A DNA stretch of 29,081 nt from JADHLJ01 sp038118725 (GCA_038118725.1 JAYOIK010000068.1:1-29081), one strand, 5' to 3'; shown: positions 7,786 to 16,330, counted from the first letter of the stretch. The notes: generated from the letters alone by a model not told the origin. Made by a program: numbers and translations.

Positions 7786-9030
7786 GTGGTAGCCATCGCC
7801 GCGCCGTCGTCGCCCTTCGCGGTGACCAGCATCGTCCTGTCGATGAGCATGATCGCCATCGGCAACGGGCTGCTATTCGCCTATATCCCGGTCAAGCTCG
7901 CCGCCGAGGGCTTCGAGCCTTGGGTGGCCGGGGCCATGTTGACGGCGATGTCGGCGGGCGGGATCGCCGGATGCCTGCTGACCGGGCGGATGGTACGGGC
8001 GGTTGGTCACGCCAGGGTTTTCGCGTCGCTGGCCGCGCTCCTCGCGTTCTCGGTCATGCTCATCGCGCTCGGCACGGAGGCGAGGCTGTGGTTGCTCTCC
8101 CGGACGTTTTACGGCGTCAGCGCGACCGGATTGTTCATCGTCTCGCAAAGCTGGCTCAACGACGCGGTCGGCAATGCCTGGCGCGGCCGGGTGATCGCGG
8201 TGTTCTATATGTCCTATGTGTTGGGGTTGGGCCTCGGCTCGCATTTGCTGACGTATATTCCGCTTGATGGGGTTCGGGCACCGTTGTTGACCGTCGCGTT
8301 CATCACCCTGGCCATCCTGCCGGTAGGTCTTACGCGCTTGCCCCCGCCACCGCCGCCGGAAGCGGTCTCGATCGCCTTTCGTTCGGTCTGGCGAGTTTCC
8401 CCCGTCGCGTTGGTCGCGCTCTCCTGTGTCGGTGGTCTCACCTTGCTGGTTCAGGGTTTCGCGCCGATCTATGCCTCCGCCGAGGGCTATGCCAAGGACG
8501 ACGTGGCGGCGCTGCTGTTGTTCATGCAGTTCGGCATGATCGCCATTCAGTTACCCCTGGGTTGGCTGTCGGACCGGATCGACCGACGTTGGGTTCTGAT
8601 ACTCGCCACGGTTATCCTGACGGCGGGAGCGATCACCGCGACCCGCTCGAACGGGGTCGATCTGATCTGGCTGATCGTGATCTTCGCGCTCTGGGCGGGG
8701 GCGACGGAAACCGTCTACTCGGTCGCGACGGCGCACGCGAACGACCGCGCCGACCCTCAATACTACGTCTCGTTGTCGGCAACGCTGCTGGTCGCGTGGT
8801 CCATCTCGGGATTTGTGCTGCCAGGCCTCGCCACCGCCCTTACTCCCGTCCTCGGACCCCAGGCCTTCATGTTCGTCACCATCGCCGTCGCCATCGCTTT
8901 CGCGGGATTCGTGGTCTGGCGGGTAATCAACAAAGAGCCGGTGCCGGACGAGGAAGCCGAACCCTTTCAAGCCATCAGCGCCCAGGCCCCTCATACGCCG
9001 GAGCTCGCGCCGCTATCGTCGGAATCCTGA
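7786..9030 (+). CDS. MFS transporter
   Basis: About 414 aa of alternating hydrophobic segments, consistent with 12 membrane helices and a basic central loop near residues 195-205 (rich in proline: RLPPPPPPE). The first half has the MFS-type helix 2-3 region with GRMVRAVG, and the second half LGWLSDRIDRRW. This layout resembles the YcaD/UMF-type group of drug/metabolite carriers; the cargo is unknown. I prefer GTG 7786, because TTGGAG ends 6 nt before it; TTG 7774 would add four residues. The cytoplasmic C-terminus is acidic and serine-rich. A 216-nt gap separates it from the dioxygenase, so co-transcription is uncertain. Confidence 0.88.
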   Translation: MVAIAAPSSPFAVTSIVLSMSMIAIGNGLLFAYIPVKLAAEGFEPWVAGAMLTAMSAGGIAGCLLTGRMVRAVGHARVFASLAALLAFSVMLIALGTEARLWLLSRTFYGVSATGLFIVSQSWLNDAVGNAWRGRVIAVFYMSYVLGLGLGSHLLTYIPLDGVRAPLLTVAFITLAILPVGLTRLPPPPPPEAVSIAFRSVWRVSPVALVALSCVGGLTLLVQGFAPIYASAEGYAKDDVAALLLFMQFGMIAIQLPLGWLSDRIDRRWVLILATVILTAGAITATRSNGVDLIWLIVIFALWAGATETVYSVATAHANDRADPQYYVSLSATLLVAWSISGFVLPGLATALTPVLGPQAFMFVTIAVAIAFAGFVVWRVINKEPVPDEEAEPFQAISAQAPHTPELAPLSSES

Positions 9031-9146
9031 TCGCCGTCCGACATCACCGGCGTGATGGACGCGCCGACGCGCGTCATTGACCATTGCGGCGGCGGGCGCG
9101 CCGGTCTTTGATCCTTCCTGAAACTCGTGTGAAGGAAATCAAGACC

Positions 9147-10310
9147 ATGGCGAGCAATCCGGGACGCATCCTCACCACCCACGCCGGCAGCCTTCCTCGA
9201 CCGCGATCCCTTATCGATATCTATGTCGCGCGCTCCAACGGAGAAAGCATCGACGAAGCGGTGCTCGATGCCGAGGGCGAGGCCGCGACCCAGTGGGTTG
9301 TCGACCGGCAACGCGAGGCCGGAGTCGACATCCCCAGCGACGGCGAGCAGGTGCGCGAGGCCTTCTTCCTCTATCTGCAACGCCGCATGACCGGCTTTGG
9401 AAGCGGCTGGGACCGTCCGGCGGGGAACGAGCTCAACAACTATCCCGAATTCAAGGCACAGCGCCGCGAGGTTCAGGTCAAGGGCCGCGCGGTCAGCAAC
9501 CTGCAGCCGCCGATGGCGATCGGTCCGGTAACCTATGTCGACAAGGAAGCCAACGCCGCCGAGATCGCGACCTTCAAATCCGCCCTCTCCACCGCCGGCG
9601 ATGCCTTCGCGGATGCCTTCATGACCGCGCCGTCACCGGGGATCGTCGCGACCGCGATCAAGAATGATCACTACGCGAATGACGACGACTATCTCGACGC
9701 GCTGGCCGATGCCTTGGCGTTCGAATACAAGGCCGCCGTCGACGCCGGGTTTATCCTGCAAATCGACGCGCCGGATCTCGGGCTCGAGCGGCACATGCTG
9801 TTCCACGACAAGCCGCTGTCGACATTCATCGCCTTCGTCGACAAGGTCATCGCCCGGATCAACCGGATGATCGAGGGCCTGCCGCGTGACCGGGTGCGCC
9901 TTCATGTCTGCTATGGCAACTACGAATCCCCGCATGACCAGGACGTGCCTCTGGGCGACATCCTGCCGAGCCTGTTGCAAGCCAATGTTGGCGGGTTTCT
10001 CTTCCCCTTTGCCAATCCCCGGCACACGCACGAGATCAAGCTGTTCCGCAACGGACAGCTGGCGAATGACCAGTATCTGATCGTCGGCGCGGTCGACACG
10101 CTTACCGCCTTTGTCGAGCATCCCGAAGTCATCGCCGATCGCCTGGAACTCGCCGCCGATGCCCTGGGGGACCCGTCCCGCGTCATGGCCGGCACCGATT
10201 GCGGCTTCGATACCTCCGCCGGCATGGGCCGGCTTACCTCGGATGTTGTCTGGGCCAAGCTGCGGGCGCTCTCCGACGGCGCGGCGCTGGCGAGCAAGCG
10301 GCTGTTTTGA
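9147..10310 (+). CDS. Stand-alone MetE C-terminal-domain protein (cobalamin-independent methionine synthase-like)
   Basis: 387 aa, only the zinc/methyl-acceptor half of MetE (which is about 750 aa). It begins L-T-T-H-A-G-S-L-P-R, the family's start of the TIM barrel. The zinc ligands appear conserved: H253-V-C255, E296 and C352 (in T-D-C-G-F). Short MetE homologues include core methionine synthases with corrinoid-protein donors, coenzyme M epoxide transferases, and catabolic demethylases. Its position ahead of lactonase and decarboxylase-like genes suggests alkyl or methyl transfer in catabolism and not methionine synthesis. Start ATG 9147 follows AAGGA; an in-frame upstream start at 9084 has no good ribosome site. 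Confidence 0.9.
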   Translation: MASNPGRILTTHAGSLPRPRSLIDIYVARSNGESIDEAVLDAEGEAATQWVVDRQREAGVDIPSDGEQVREAFFLYLQRRMTGFGSGWDRPAGNELNNYPEFKAQRREVQVKGRAVSNLQPPMAIGPVTYVDKEANAAEIATFKSALSTAGDAFADAFMTAPSPGIVATAIKNDHYANDDDYLDALADALAFEYKAAVDAGFILQIDAPDLGLERHMLFHDKPLSTFIAFVDKVIARINRMIEGLPRDRVRLHVCYGNYESPHDQDVPLGDILPSLLQANVGGFLFPFANPRHTHEIKLFRNGQLANDQYLIVGAVDTLTAFVEHPEVIADRLELAADALGDPSRVMAGTDCGFDTSAGMGRLTSDVVWAKLRALSDGAALASKRLF

Positions 10311-10340
10311 TGCCGCCGTGTCGGTTTATCTTGTCGCTCA

Positions 10341-10440
10341 AGACCCTTCGAGACGGCACTTCGTGTCTCCTCGGGGTGAGTGCCTTGAATGTTTTCATCA
10401 CTCACCCCGAGGAGCCGCGGAGCGGCGTCTCGAAGGGTCT
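10341..10440. repeat. Paired head-to-head palindromic repeat
   Basis: Long imperfect inverted repeat in the gap before the lactonase gene. AGACCCTTCGAGACG (10341-10355) pairs with 10426-10440, and CTCCTCGGGGTGAGTG (10367-10382) pairs with 10399-10414, around a 16-nt loop. The unpaired middles, 10356-10366 (CACttcGTG) and 10415-10425 (CCGCggaGCGG), are small hairpins of their own. It is thus two copies of one ~42-nt unit, head to head. The CACCCCGAGGAG...CTCGAAGGGT unit is familiar from alphaproteobacterial intergenic regions. It may act as a terminator or mRNA end, splitting the flanking genes. Confidence 0.85.
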
Positions 10441-10463
10441 AGGCCACGGTTAAGGAGCCTCCC

Positions 10464-11261
10464 ATGACCGACCCCGTCTACGAAGCCTTCGCGATCAAAT
10501 ACGGCGAGCGTGTCGGAACCCGCGGCGACATCTTCATGAAAGGCGACCCCCACGACGCGCCGCTGGCCATGGACTACTACATCTGGGTGATCCGCAACCA
10601 GGAACGCACGATCGTGGTCGATTGTGGCTTCGGCAAGGAGGAAGGCGAGCGACGGGGCCGCACCTATCTGCGCTCCCCCGCCGAGTGCCTGGCGTTGGTC
10701 GGTGTCCGTCCCGAAGAGGTTGAGGACGTGGTCATCACCCATATGCACTACGATCACGCCGGCAATCTGCCGATGTTTCCCAAGGCCCGGTTTCATATCC
10801 AGGATTCCGAGATGGCCTACGTGACCGGCCGGGCGATGACCCATCCGTTCCTGCGTCATTCCTTCGTGCTGTCCGAGGTCCAGGAAATGCTGGCCATGGT
10901 CTATGGCGACCGGGCGGTTTTCCACGACGGCGATGACGACCTGTTCGACGGTATCACCCTGCATCATCTGCCGGGGCACGCAAGAGGGCTGATGGCGGTT
11001 CGCGTGCACACCAAGCGCGGCTGGGTGGTTTTGGCCTCGGACACCGCGCATTACTACGAAAGCATCGAGAAGGAGCCGGTGTTCCAGACCCACGAGAATG
11101 TCTTCGACATGCTCGAATCCTACCGCAAGCTTCTGAAGCTCGGTGGCGAGGTGACCCGCATCGTCCCGGGCCACGACCCCGAGGTGGTCAAGCGCTATCC
11201 GGCGCCGTCACCGGAGCTCGAAGGGATTGTCGCGGTTCTTGACCAGGAACCGCGCCGATAA
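10464..11261 (+). CDS. Metallo-beta-lactamase-fold hydrolase, N-acyl-homoserine-lactonase family
   Basis: 265 aa with the dinuclear-zinc signature H93-M-H95-Y-D97-H98, followed by H172 (LPGH), D193 (SDTAHYY) and H237 (VPGHD), the ligand set of AiiA/AttM lactonases. The SDTAHYYE context with a tyrosine after the bridging aspartate is also AHL-lactonase-like. It should hydrolyse a lactone ring in the cytoplasm. Whether that is a quorum signal or a catabolic lactone cannot be told, and neighbours with an SMP-30 lactonase favour the latter. Start ATG 10464 with AAGGAG 7 nt upstream. Gap to the next gene is 38 nt. Confidence 0.9.
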   Translation: MTDPVYEAFAIKYGERVGTRGDIFMKGDPHDAPLAMDYYIWVIRNQERTIVVDCGFGKEEGERRGRTYLRSPAECLALVGVRPEEVEDVVITHMHYDHAGNLPMFPKARFHIQDSEMAYVTGRAMTHPFLRHSFVLSEVQEMLAMVYGDRAVFHDGDDDLFDGITLHHLPGHARGLMAVRVHTKRGWVVLASDTAHYYESIEKEPVFQTHENVFDMLESYRKLLKLGGEVTRIVPGHDPEVVKRYPAPSPELEGIVAVLDQEPRR

Positions 11262-11299
11262 CACCCGACATGACTCCCATCTCAACGAAGGAAACCGAC

Positions 11300-11605
11300 A
11301 TGGCAAAGCAAACCGTCTACGAATTCATCCCGCAACTCGGCAAACTGCGCGACGAAGTGCTGTTCGGCGACGTCTGGGAACAACCCGAGCTCACCAAGCG
11401 CGATCGATCGCTGGTGACCTGCACGGTGCTGGCGGCCCTGTATCGCACCCCGGAGTTGAAGGGTCATCTACAACGCGCGCTGGACAATGGCGTCACCGCC
11501 GAGGAACTGAAGGGGATGATCACCCATGTCGCCTTCTATTCGGGCTGGCCGACGGCGGTGAATGCCGGCCGTGTCCTGCAGGAAGTGCTCGGCGACGACG
11601 CTTGA
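11300..11605 (+). CDS. Carboxymuconolactone decarboxylase-family protein
   Basis: 101 aa, a single CMD domain: DRSLVTCTVLAAL at about 34-46, then G-H-L-x-R-A-L-D-N-G-V-T-x-E-E and H-V-A-F-Y-S-G-W-P, which match 4-carboxymuconolactone decarboxylase (PcaC) more than AhpD. No CxxC peroxidase motif is present, so thiol-peroxidase activity is unlikely. Start ATG 11300 was preferred over ATG 11270 because AAGGAAACC precedes it. It sits between two lactonase-like genes with 37-38 nt spacing, probably in one transcript. Confidence 0.9.
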   Translation: MAKQTVYEFIPQLGKLRDEVLFGDVWEQPELTKRDRSLVTCTVLAALYRTPELKGHLQRALDNGVTAEELKGMITHVAFYSGWPTAVNAGRVLQEVLGDDA

Positions 11606-11642
11606 TCGGCTGACAAGACGACATCGAGGAATCGAGGATCCA

Positions 11643-12494
11643 ATGCAACAGCTTGCCACCGGATATGGTCTGGTAGAGGGGCCGACTTGGCACCCGTCCA
11701 AGGGTCTGCTCTATAGCGATGTGTTGAACGGCGGCGTCTTCTCCATCAACGAGGCGGGCGAGATTTCGACCGTCGTGCCGCATCGCAAAGGCATCGGCGG
11801 TATCGTCTTGCACGAGGATGACGGGCTGGTGGTCGGCGGGCGCAACCTTTCCTTCAAGAGCTTCGACGGAGAGCGCTCGGTTGTCCTGCTCGACAACGAC
11901 GTGACCGAGGTCGCGGTCGGTTTCAACGATTTCACCACCGATTCCAAGGGCCGGATCTATGCCGGCTCGCTCGCCTTCCAGGTGTTCGGCGGCGGCGATC
12001 CCAAACCCGGGCATCTGCATCTGGTGGACCTGGACGGATCGATCCGGACACTCTCGGACGGCGTCATGCTGACCAACGGCATGGGTTTCTCGCCGGACGG
12101 CAAGCTGTTGTATCACGCCGATGCCCGAGACGACGTGATCCGGGTCCATGACGTCCACGAGGATGGCGGCGTCGGCCCGTGGAGACCCTTCGTCAAGACC
12201 CCGCCGGAAGCCCATGCCGACGGTCTGGCGGTGGCCGAGGACGGCTCCGTCTGGACCGCGATGGCGCATGGCTCGAGGGTCGACGTTTACGAGCCCGACG
12301 GCTCGCTCCGCAAAAGCCTGCCGGTCCCACTGCCGATGGTGACCTCCGTCTGTTTCGGCGGCGCCGATCTGATGGATCTTTACGTGGTCACCGGAAGCCG
12401 CGGCGGCCCCCACGACAACTGCGGCACCGTCTACAAGACCCGCGCCGACGTGCCGGGCCTGCCGGTGGCTGAATGTCGGGTTCGGTTGGGATAG
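11643..12494 (+). CDS. SMP-30/gluconolactonase-family lactone hydrolase
   Basis: 283 aa six-bladed beta-propeller. The metal-binding residues of SMP-30 are present: E12 in V-E-G-P-T-W, N95, N145 in L-T-N-G-M-G-F-S and D193 in H-A-D-G-L-A. C-terminal T-S-V-C-F-G-G-x-D and LYVVTGSRG blocks are typical. It should open a sugar-type or other five/six-membered lactone using a divalent metal. Start ATG 11643 follows GAGGATCC. Last gene of the 10464-12494 run; a 233-nt gap follows. Confidence 0.92.
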   Translation: MQQLATGYGLVEGPTWHPSKGLLYSDVLNGGVFSINEAGEISTVVPHRKGIGGIVLHEDDGLVVGGRNLSFKSFDGERSVVLLDNDVTEVAVGFNDFTTDSKGRIYAGSLAFQVFGGGDPKPGHLHLVDLDGSIRTLSDGVMLTNGMGFSPDGKLLYHADARDDVIRVHDVHEDGGVGPWRPFVKTPPEAHADGLAVAEDGSVWTAMAHGSRVDVYEPDGSLRKSLPVPLPMVTSVCFGGADLMDLYVVTGSRGGPHDNCGTVYKTRADVPGLPVAECRVRLG

Positions 12495-12727
12495 GAGCGG
12501 TCGAGACCCGGCTCCGCCCTTTAGGTGACGTGTTGGTGATTGTTTCGCCGACGCGCCGCTAGGCTGGCTTAGGTTAAGAAAACTTATATTTTAATATTGA
12601 TCAAATATCTGACTTAGAATCACTTTGATTATCTCAGTTAAACCTCCTTCACGGCGAGGCGGCATTCATTGACGACTACCATGATCCTCTCCTACGATAA
12701 TCATCGCAACGCACGAGGGAGAATGAG
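12495..12727 (+). other. AT-rich intergenic region upstream of a small secreted protein
   Basis: About 12570-12650 is strikingly AT-rich (ACTTATATTTTAATATTGAT...) in a GC-rich setting. It holds several TATATT/TAATAT-like boxes and probably the promoter of the next gene, but no confident -35/-10 pair can be picked. No open frame or RNA gene is recognised. Confidence 0.4.
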
Positions 12728-13039
12728 ATGGTTACCCGCAAGTTGCCAATCCTCGGCTTTATAAGCCTCGCGATCGCGACGACCTTTTATCTTGTGACCC
12801 CGTCGGAACTCCGCGCCCAGTCCCGCGACGCGGTTCTGGAATGCGATGGCGGCCTCTTGGTTTGGAGCCAGCCGAGCGGGGGGCGTTTCCTCATCTTCTT
12901 CAAGGGAACCGGCAAGTTCCGATCCCTTGATGTCGAGGCGAATTTCGGGCGCAAGGTTCTGTTCGGGATCACCGGGCGCGGGCGCAACCAGATCCACGCC
13001 AACACCAAGAACGGCACGGTGCGCTGTCGCTATCGCTAG
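12728..13039 (+). CDS. Small secreted protein of unknown function
   Basis: 103 aa with a Sec signal peptide (basic MVTRK, hydrophobic core to about residue 24, likely cut after L-R-A30). The mature part of about 73 aa has exactly two cysteines (C39 and C100), which could form a disulfide in the periplasm, and a C-terminal basic T-V-R-C-R-Y-R. It looks beta-rich. Start ATG 12728 has GAGGGAG 6 nt upstream. I do not recognise the family. It has its own AT-rich upstream region, so it is probably monocistronic despite lying among catabolic genes. Confidence 0.8.
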   Translation: MVTRKLPILGFISLAIATTFYLVTPSELRAQSRDAVLECDGGLLVWSQPSGGRFLIFFKGTGKFRSLDVEANFGRKVLFGITGRGRNQIHANTKNGTVRCRYR

Positions 13040-13167
13040 CCATGAGGATCGGATATCTCTCTCCTGGATGACGGACCCGGCGGGATAAGGCATGATGAGC
13101 AGGCCATGACAAGGCGCGCGGTCGGTTACAGCTCGCCGCGCCCGCGAACCGAAATCGAGGATGTCCC

Positions 13168-13665
13168 ATGCTCTTGGATCTACCGACGGCCGCGCGCTAC
13201 AACGCCTGGGCCAACAAGCGGCTTTATGCCGTCGCCGGACAACTGACACCCGCGCAATTCGCCGAGGATCGGCGCGGCTTTTTCCAGTCGGTTAAGGGAA
13301 CCCTCAATCACATGCTGCTCTCGGACCTGATCTATCGAGAGCGACTGGAGAAGAAGCCGACGACCTTCACTCGGCTCGACGAGATCCTGTACGAGGATTT
13401 CGCCCCTCTGCGTGACGCGCAATTCGCCCAGGATGCCTGGTATGTGGGGTTCTGCGAGGCAATGGACCCCGAGGAACTGGAGGGCACGCTGTCCTTCGAT
13501 ACGGTTGAAACCGGGGAGTATTTCAGCCTGCCGCTACGAAACTGCCTGACCAATCTGTTCCAGCATCAGATTCACCATCGCGGCCAGACCCACCACATGC
13601 TGAGCCACGCCGGCCTCGAGCCGCCGCCATTGGACGTGGTGAAATTTTCTTCCGGGGAGGAATGA
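13168..13665 (+). CDS. DinB-family four-helix metalloprotein
   Basis: 165 aa. It has the DinB/YfiT metal triad: H48 (G-T-L-N-H-M) on helix 2 and H133 and H137 (F-Q-H-Q-I-H-H) on helix 4, plus the family start R-Y-N-x-W-A-N. The superfamily includes thiol-dependent S-transferases (bacillithiol, mycothiol, glutathione) and isomerases such as maleylpyruvate isomerase; the reaction here is unknown. Start ATG 13168 with GAGG 7 nt upstream. The stop TGA lies 2 nt before the next start ATG 13668, so it is tightly coupled to the amidohydrolase. Confidence 0.92.
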   Translation: MLLDLPTAARYNAWANKRLYAVAGQLTPAQFAEDRRGFFQSVKGTLNHMLLSDLIYRERLEKKPTTFTRLDEILYEDFAPLRDAQFAQDAWYVGFCEAMDPEELEGTLSFDTVETGEYFSLPLRNCLTNLFQHQIHHRGQTHHMLSHAGLEPPPLDVVKFSSGEE

Positions 13666-13667
13666 GC

Positions 13668-14720
13668 ATGGCCGCCGTCAACACCGGAAGCTCGCAGCCC
13701 GTCTATCTCGCGGTCCGCGACGACTGGCTCGCGCGCGTGAACGAGGAGATCCTCGAGCCGGATCTCCCGATCGTCGATCCGCATCATCATATCTGGGACC
13801 GCCCTGGCTGGCGCTACATGATCGATGAGCTGGCCTCCGATCTCTCCAGCGGCCACAACATCGCGGCCACTGTCTTCGTGCAATGCCGCGCCATGCACAG
13901 AGCCGATGGCCCCGAAGCCATGAGGCCGGTGGGCGAGACCGAGTTCGTCAACGGGGTCGCCGCGATCGGCGCCAGCGGGCTCTACGGCAAGCAGCGTATG
14001 TGCGCGGGGATCGTCGGACACGCGGATCTCACCCTCGGCGCGGCGGTGCGCGAGGTGTTGGAAGCACATATCACCGCCGGCGGCGGGCGGTTCCGCGGCA
14101 TCCGCCATATCTCCTCCTGGGACGCGGATGCCAGCCTGATGAATCCCGGCTATCCAGTGCCCGAGAAACTGCTGAGCCAACCCGGTTTTCGCGCCGGGTT
14201 CGCCGAGCTCGGCAAGCTCGATCTGTCCTTCGACGCCTGGCTTTACCATCCCCAGATTCCGGAACTGACCGATCTCGCCCGCGCCTTTCCCGAGACGCCG
14301 ATCATCCTTGATCACTGCGGCGGCCCCCTCGGTATCGGCGCGTATACGGGCCGGACCGATGAGGTTTTCACCGCCTGGAAAGCCTCGATCACCGAGCTCG
14401 CGAGCTGCCCCAATGTAACCGTCAAGACCGGCGGCCTCGGCATGCGCATCAACGGCTACGACTTTCACGAGCATGCCGCCCCCCCCTCCTCCGACCGTCT
14501 GGCGGAGGCGTGGAAGCCCTATATCGACACCTGTATCGAGGCTTTCGGCGCCGACAGATGCATGTTCGAAAGCAACTTCCCGGTCGACAAGGGTTCCTAC
14601 AGCTATCCGGTCTATTGGAACGCCTGCAAGAAACTGGCGCGCGGCGCCAGCCCCGATGAGAAAACCGATCTGTTCAGCGGAACCGCGGCGCGGGTCTATC
14701 GCATCGAGGTGCCGTCCTGA
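13668..14720 (+). CDS. Amidohydrolase-2 family metal-dependent hydrolase
   Basis: 350 aa TIM-barrel of the PF04909 type (lactonases such as PDC hydrolase, and decarboxylases). Metal-binding D-P-H39-H-H41-I-W opens the protein. I-L-D-H-C-G-G-P is near residue 216, and F-E-S-N-F-P-V-D-K near the C-terminus provides the last aspartate. I chose ATG 13668 because GGGGAGG sits 7-8 nt upstream; ATG 13662 overlaps the previous stop as ATGA but lies too close to that ribosome site. It overlaps the next gene by four bases (CTGA). The substrate is probably a cyclic lactone or carboxylated ring, by family only. Confidence 0.9.
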   Translation: MAAVNTGSSQPVYLAVRDDWLARVNEEILEPDLPIVDPHHHIWDRPGWRYMIDELASDLSSGHNIAATVFVQCRAMHRADGPEAMRPVGETEFVNGVAAIGASGLYGKQRMCAGIVGHADLTLGAAVREVLEAHITAGGGRFRGIRHISSWDADASLMNPGYPVPEKLLSQPGFRAGFAELGKLDLSFDAWLYHPQIPELTDLARAFPETPIILDHCGGPLGIGAYTGRTDEVFTAWKASITELASCPNVTVKTGGLGMRINGYDFHEHAAPPSSDRLAEAWKPYIDTCIEAFGADRCMFESNFPVDKGSYSYPVYWNACKKLARGASPDEKTDLFSGTAARVYRIEVPS

Positions 14721-16153
14721 GCCAAGGCCCGGAACAGCGCCTCGCCGCGCTTGAAGCCCAGGTCAAGTCGGACCTGGCGCTGATCGAGCATCCCCGGATG
14801 CCATGGCTGACGCCACGCCGCGCCCCGGACGGGAGCGAGGCGTTGGACGTGCTGATCGTCGGCGGCGGTCAATCGGGTATCGCCACCGCCTTCGGGCTGA
14901 AGCGATCACGGGTCGACAATTTTCTGATCGTCGACAAGGCCGCTCGGGGCGCCGAGGGGCCGTGGCTCACCTTTGCCCGCATGCCGACCCTGCGTAGCCC
15001 GAAGGACTATACCGGCCCGGATCTGGATATCCCCAACCTCGCCTATCCGTCCTGGCATATCGCCCGATATGGCCAGGACCATTGGGAGGCTCTCAAACTG
15101 ATCGGGCGCGAGGATTGGGGCCACTATCTGCTCTGGGTCCGGGATGCCATCGGGCTGGAGGTTGAGAACGGCACCCAGGTTGTCGGGATCGAGCCCGATG
15201 GCGGTCTGCTCGCCGCTGAACTCGTAACCACCGAGACCGGCGCGCGCCGCCGGATCCACGCGCGCAAGATCGTGCTTGCCACGGGTCAGGACGGCATGGG
15301 CCATTGGTGGATGCCGCCGGAGGTGGAGGCCCTGCCGACCGAGCGGCGCGCCCATGCCGCGGACGCCATCGACTTCGAGGCCCTGAAGGGTGCCAGGGTC
15401 GCGGTTCTAGGCTCCGGCGCCTCGGCCTTCGACAATGCCGGCGCGGCCCTTGAGGCCGGCGCGGCGGAAGTCATCCTGTTCAGCCGCCGCGAGAGCCCCC
15501 AGGTGATCCAGCCGTACCGATGGCTTACCTTCAAGGGCTTCCTCGCCCATCTCGGTGATCTCGAGGATGAGTGGCGCTGGCGTTTCATGCGCCGGATCCT
15601 GGGGCTGCGAGAGGGCTTCCCGCAGGAGACCTATGACCGCTGCGCCCGGCACCCGAACTTCCGGCTTATCGCCGGCGCGCCCTGGACCAGCGTGCGCTCG
15701 GGCGAGACCGGTGTTGAGATCACCACGCCGAAGGGGGAGTTCACCGCCGATTTCGTGATCGCCGGAACCGGTGTCGAGATGGATTTCGGCCTGCGTCCGG
15801 AGCTCTCCGCCTTCGCCGACAACATCGCCACATGGAGTGACAAATACACCCCGCCCGATGACGAACGCCATGACCGCCTCGGCCGTTTTCCCTATCTCGA
15901 CCCGGATTTCGCCCTGGTCGAGAAAACCGCCGGCAAGACGCCCTGGATCAAGGACATCCACCTCTTCACCATCGCCTCGACCATGAGTTTCGGGCCCTCC
16001 GGCTCATCGATAAACGCCATGACCACGGTGGTCCCCAAGCTGGTCTCCAGCATCACCAAGGGCCTGTTCCGGGGCGATGTCGAAGCACATTGGGAAAGCC
16101 TCAAGGCCTACGACACCCCGCAAGCGATCATTCCGGACGGCGCGCTGGAATGA
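14717..16153 (+). CDS. FAD/NAD(P)-dependent oxidoreductase, probable CTG start
   Basis: 478 aa from CTG 14717, or 451 aa from ATG 14798. The FAD motif V-G-G-G-Q-S-G follows soon after the start, then EGPW and a second nucleotide site VLGSGASAFDNA, typical of flavoprotein monooxygenase/lysine N-hydroxylase-like oxidoreductases. Between 14717 and 14798 the frame encodes ...QRLAALEAQ...PWLTPRR, which resembles the conserved N-terminus of this family, but the frame holds no ATG, GTG or TTG back to the stop at 14657. CTG 14717 overlaps the amidohydrolase stop (CTGA) and has GAGG exactly 7 nt upstream, so it is the best start. It probably oxidises the product of the preceding enzymes; the substrate is unknown. 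Confidence 0.85.
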   Translation: MSQGPEQRLAALEAQVKSDLALIEHPRMPWLTPRRAPDGSEALDVLIVGGGQSGIATAFGLKRSRVDNFLIVDKAARGAEGPWLTFARMPTLRSPKDYTGPDLDIPNLAYPSWHIARYGQDHWEALKLIGREDWGHYLLWVRDAIGLEVENGTQVVGIEPDGGLLAAELVTTETGARRRIHARKIVLATGQDGMGHWWMPPEVEALPTERRAHAADAIDFEALKGARVAVLGSGASAFDNAGAALEAGAAEVILFSRRESPQVIQPYRWLTFKGFLAHLGDLEDEWRWRFMRRILGLREGFPQETYDRCARHPNFRLIAGAPWTSVRSGETGVEITTPKGEFTADFVIAGTGVEMDFGLRPELSAFADNIATWSDKYTPPDDERHDRLGRFPYLDPDFALVEKTAGKTPWIKDIHLFTIASTMSFGPSGSSINAMTTVVPKLVSSITKGLFRGDVEAHWESLKAYDTPQAIIPDGALE

Positions 16154-16254
16154 CCACTTGGGAGGACCGGGATATCGAGACCTTGTTGACTTCCCCGCCC
16201 CACCCGATCATCTTGCCGCGCATGACGCACCGTGAGCACATCACCCTGGCCTCG

Positions 16255-16281
16255 AAAAAACCGTCCTCCATCCGGGGACGG
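16255..16281 (-). terminator. Possible minus-strand intrinsic terminator
   Basis: On the minus strand the hairpin CCGTCC / GGACGG (16281-16276 and 16266-16261) is followed by six Ts (16260-16255). It would stop antisense transcription entering the oxidoreductase gene. No minus-strand gene is seen here, so this may be chance. Confidence 0.3.
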
Positions 16282-16330
16282 ACGAGAGGTCGCGCGCGGT
16301 AGTCGTCAGCACAAAGACCACATCGAAACA

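Noticed and set aside
12590..12610. TTGATCAA palindrome in AT-rich gap
   Set aside because: Eight bases only, expected by chance in AT-rich DNA.
16150..16302. 50-aa ORF whose ATG overlaps the oxidoreductase stop as ATGA
   Set aside because: Good coupling geometry but low-complexity basic end, no recognisable motif, and overlaps the minus-strand hairpin; likely chance.
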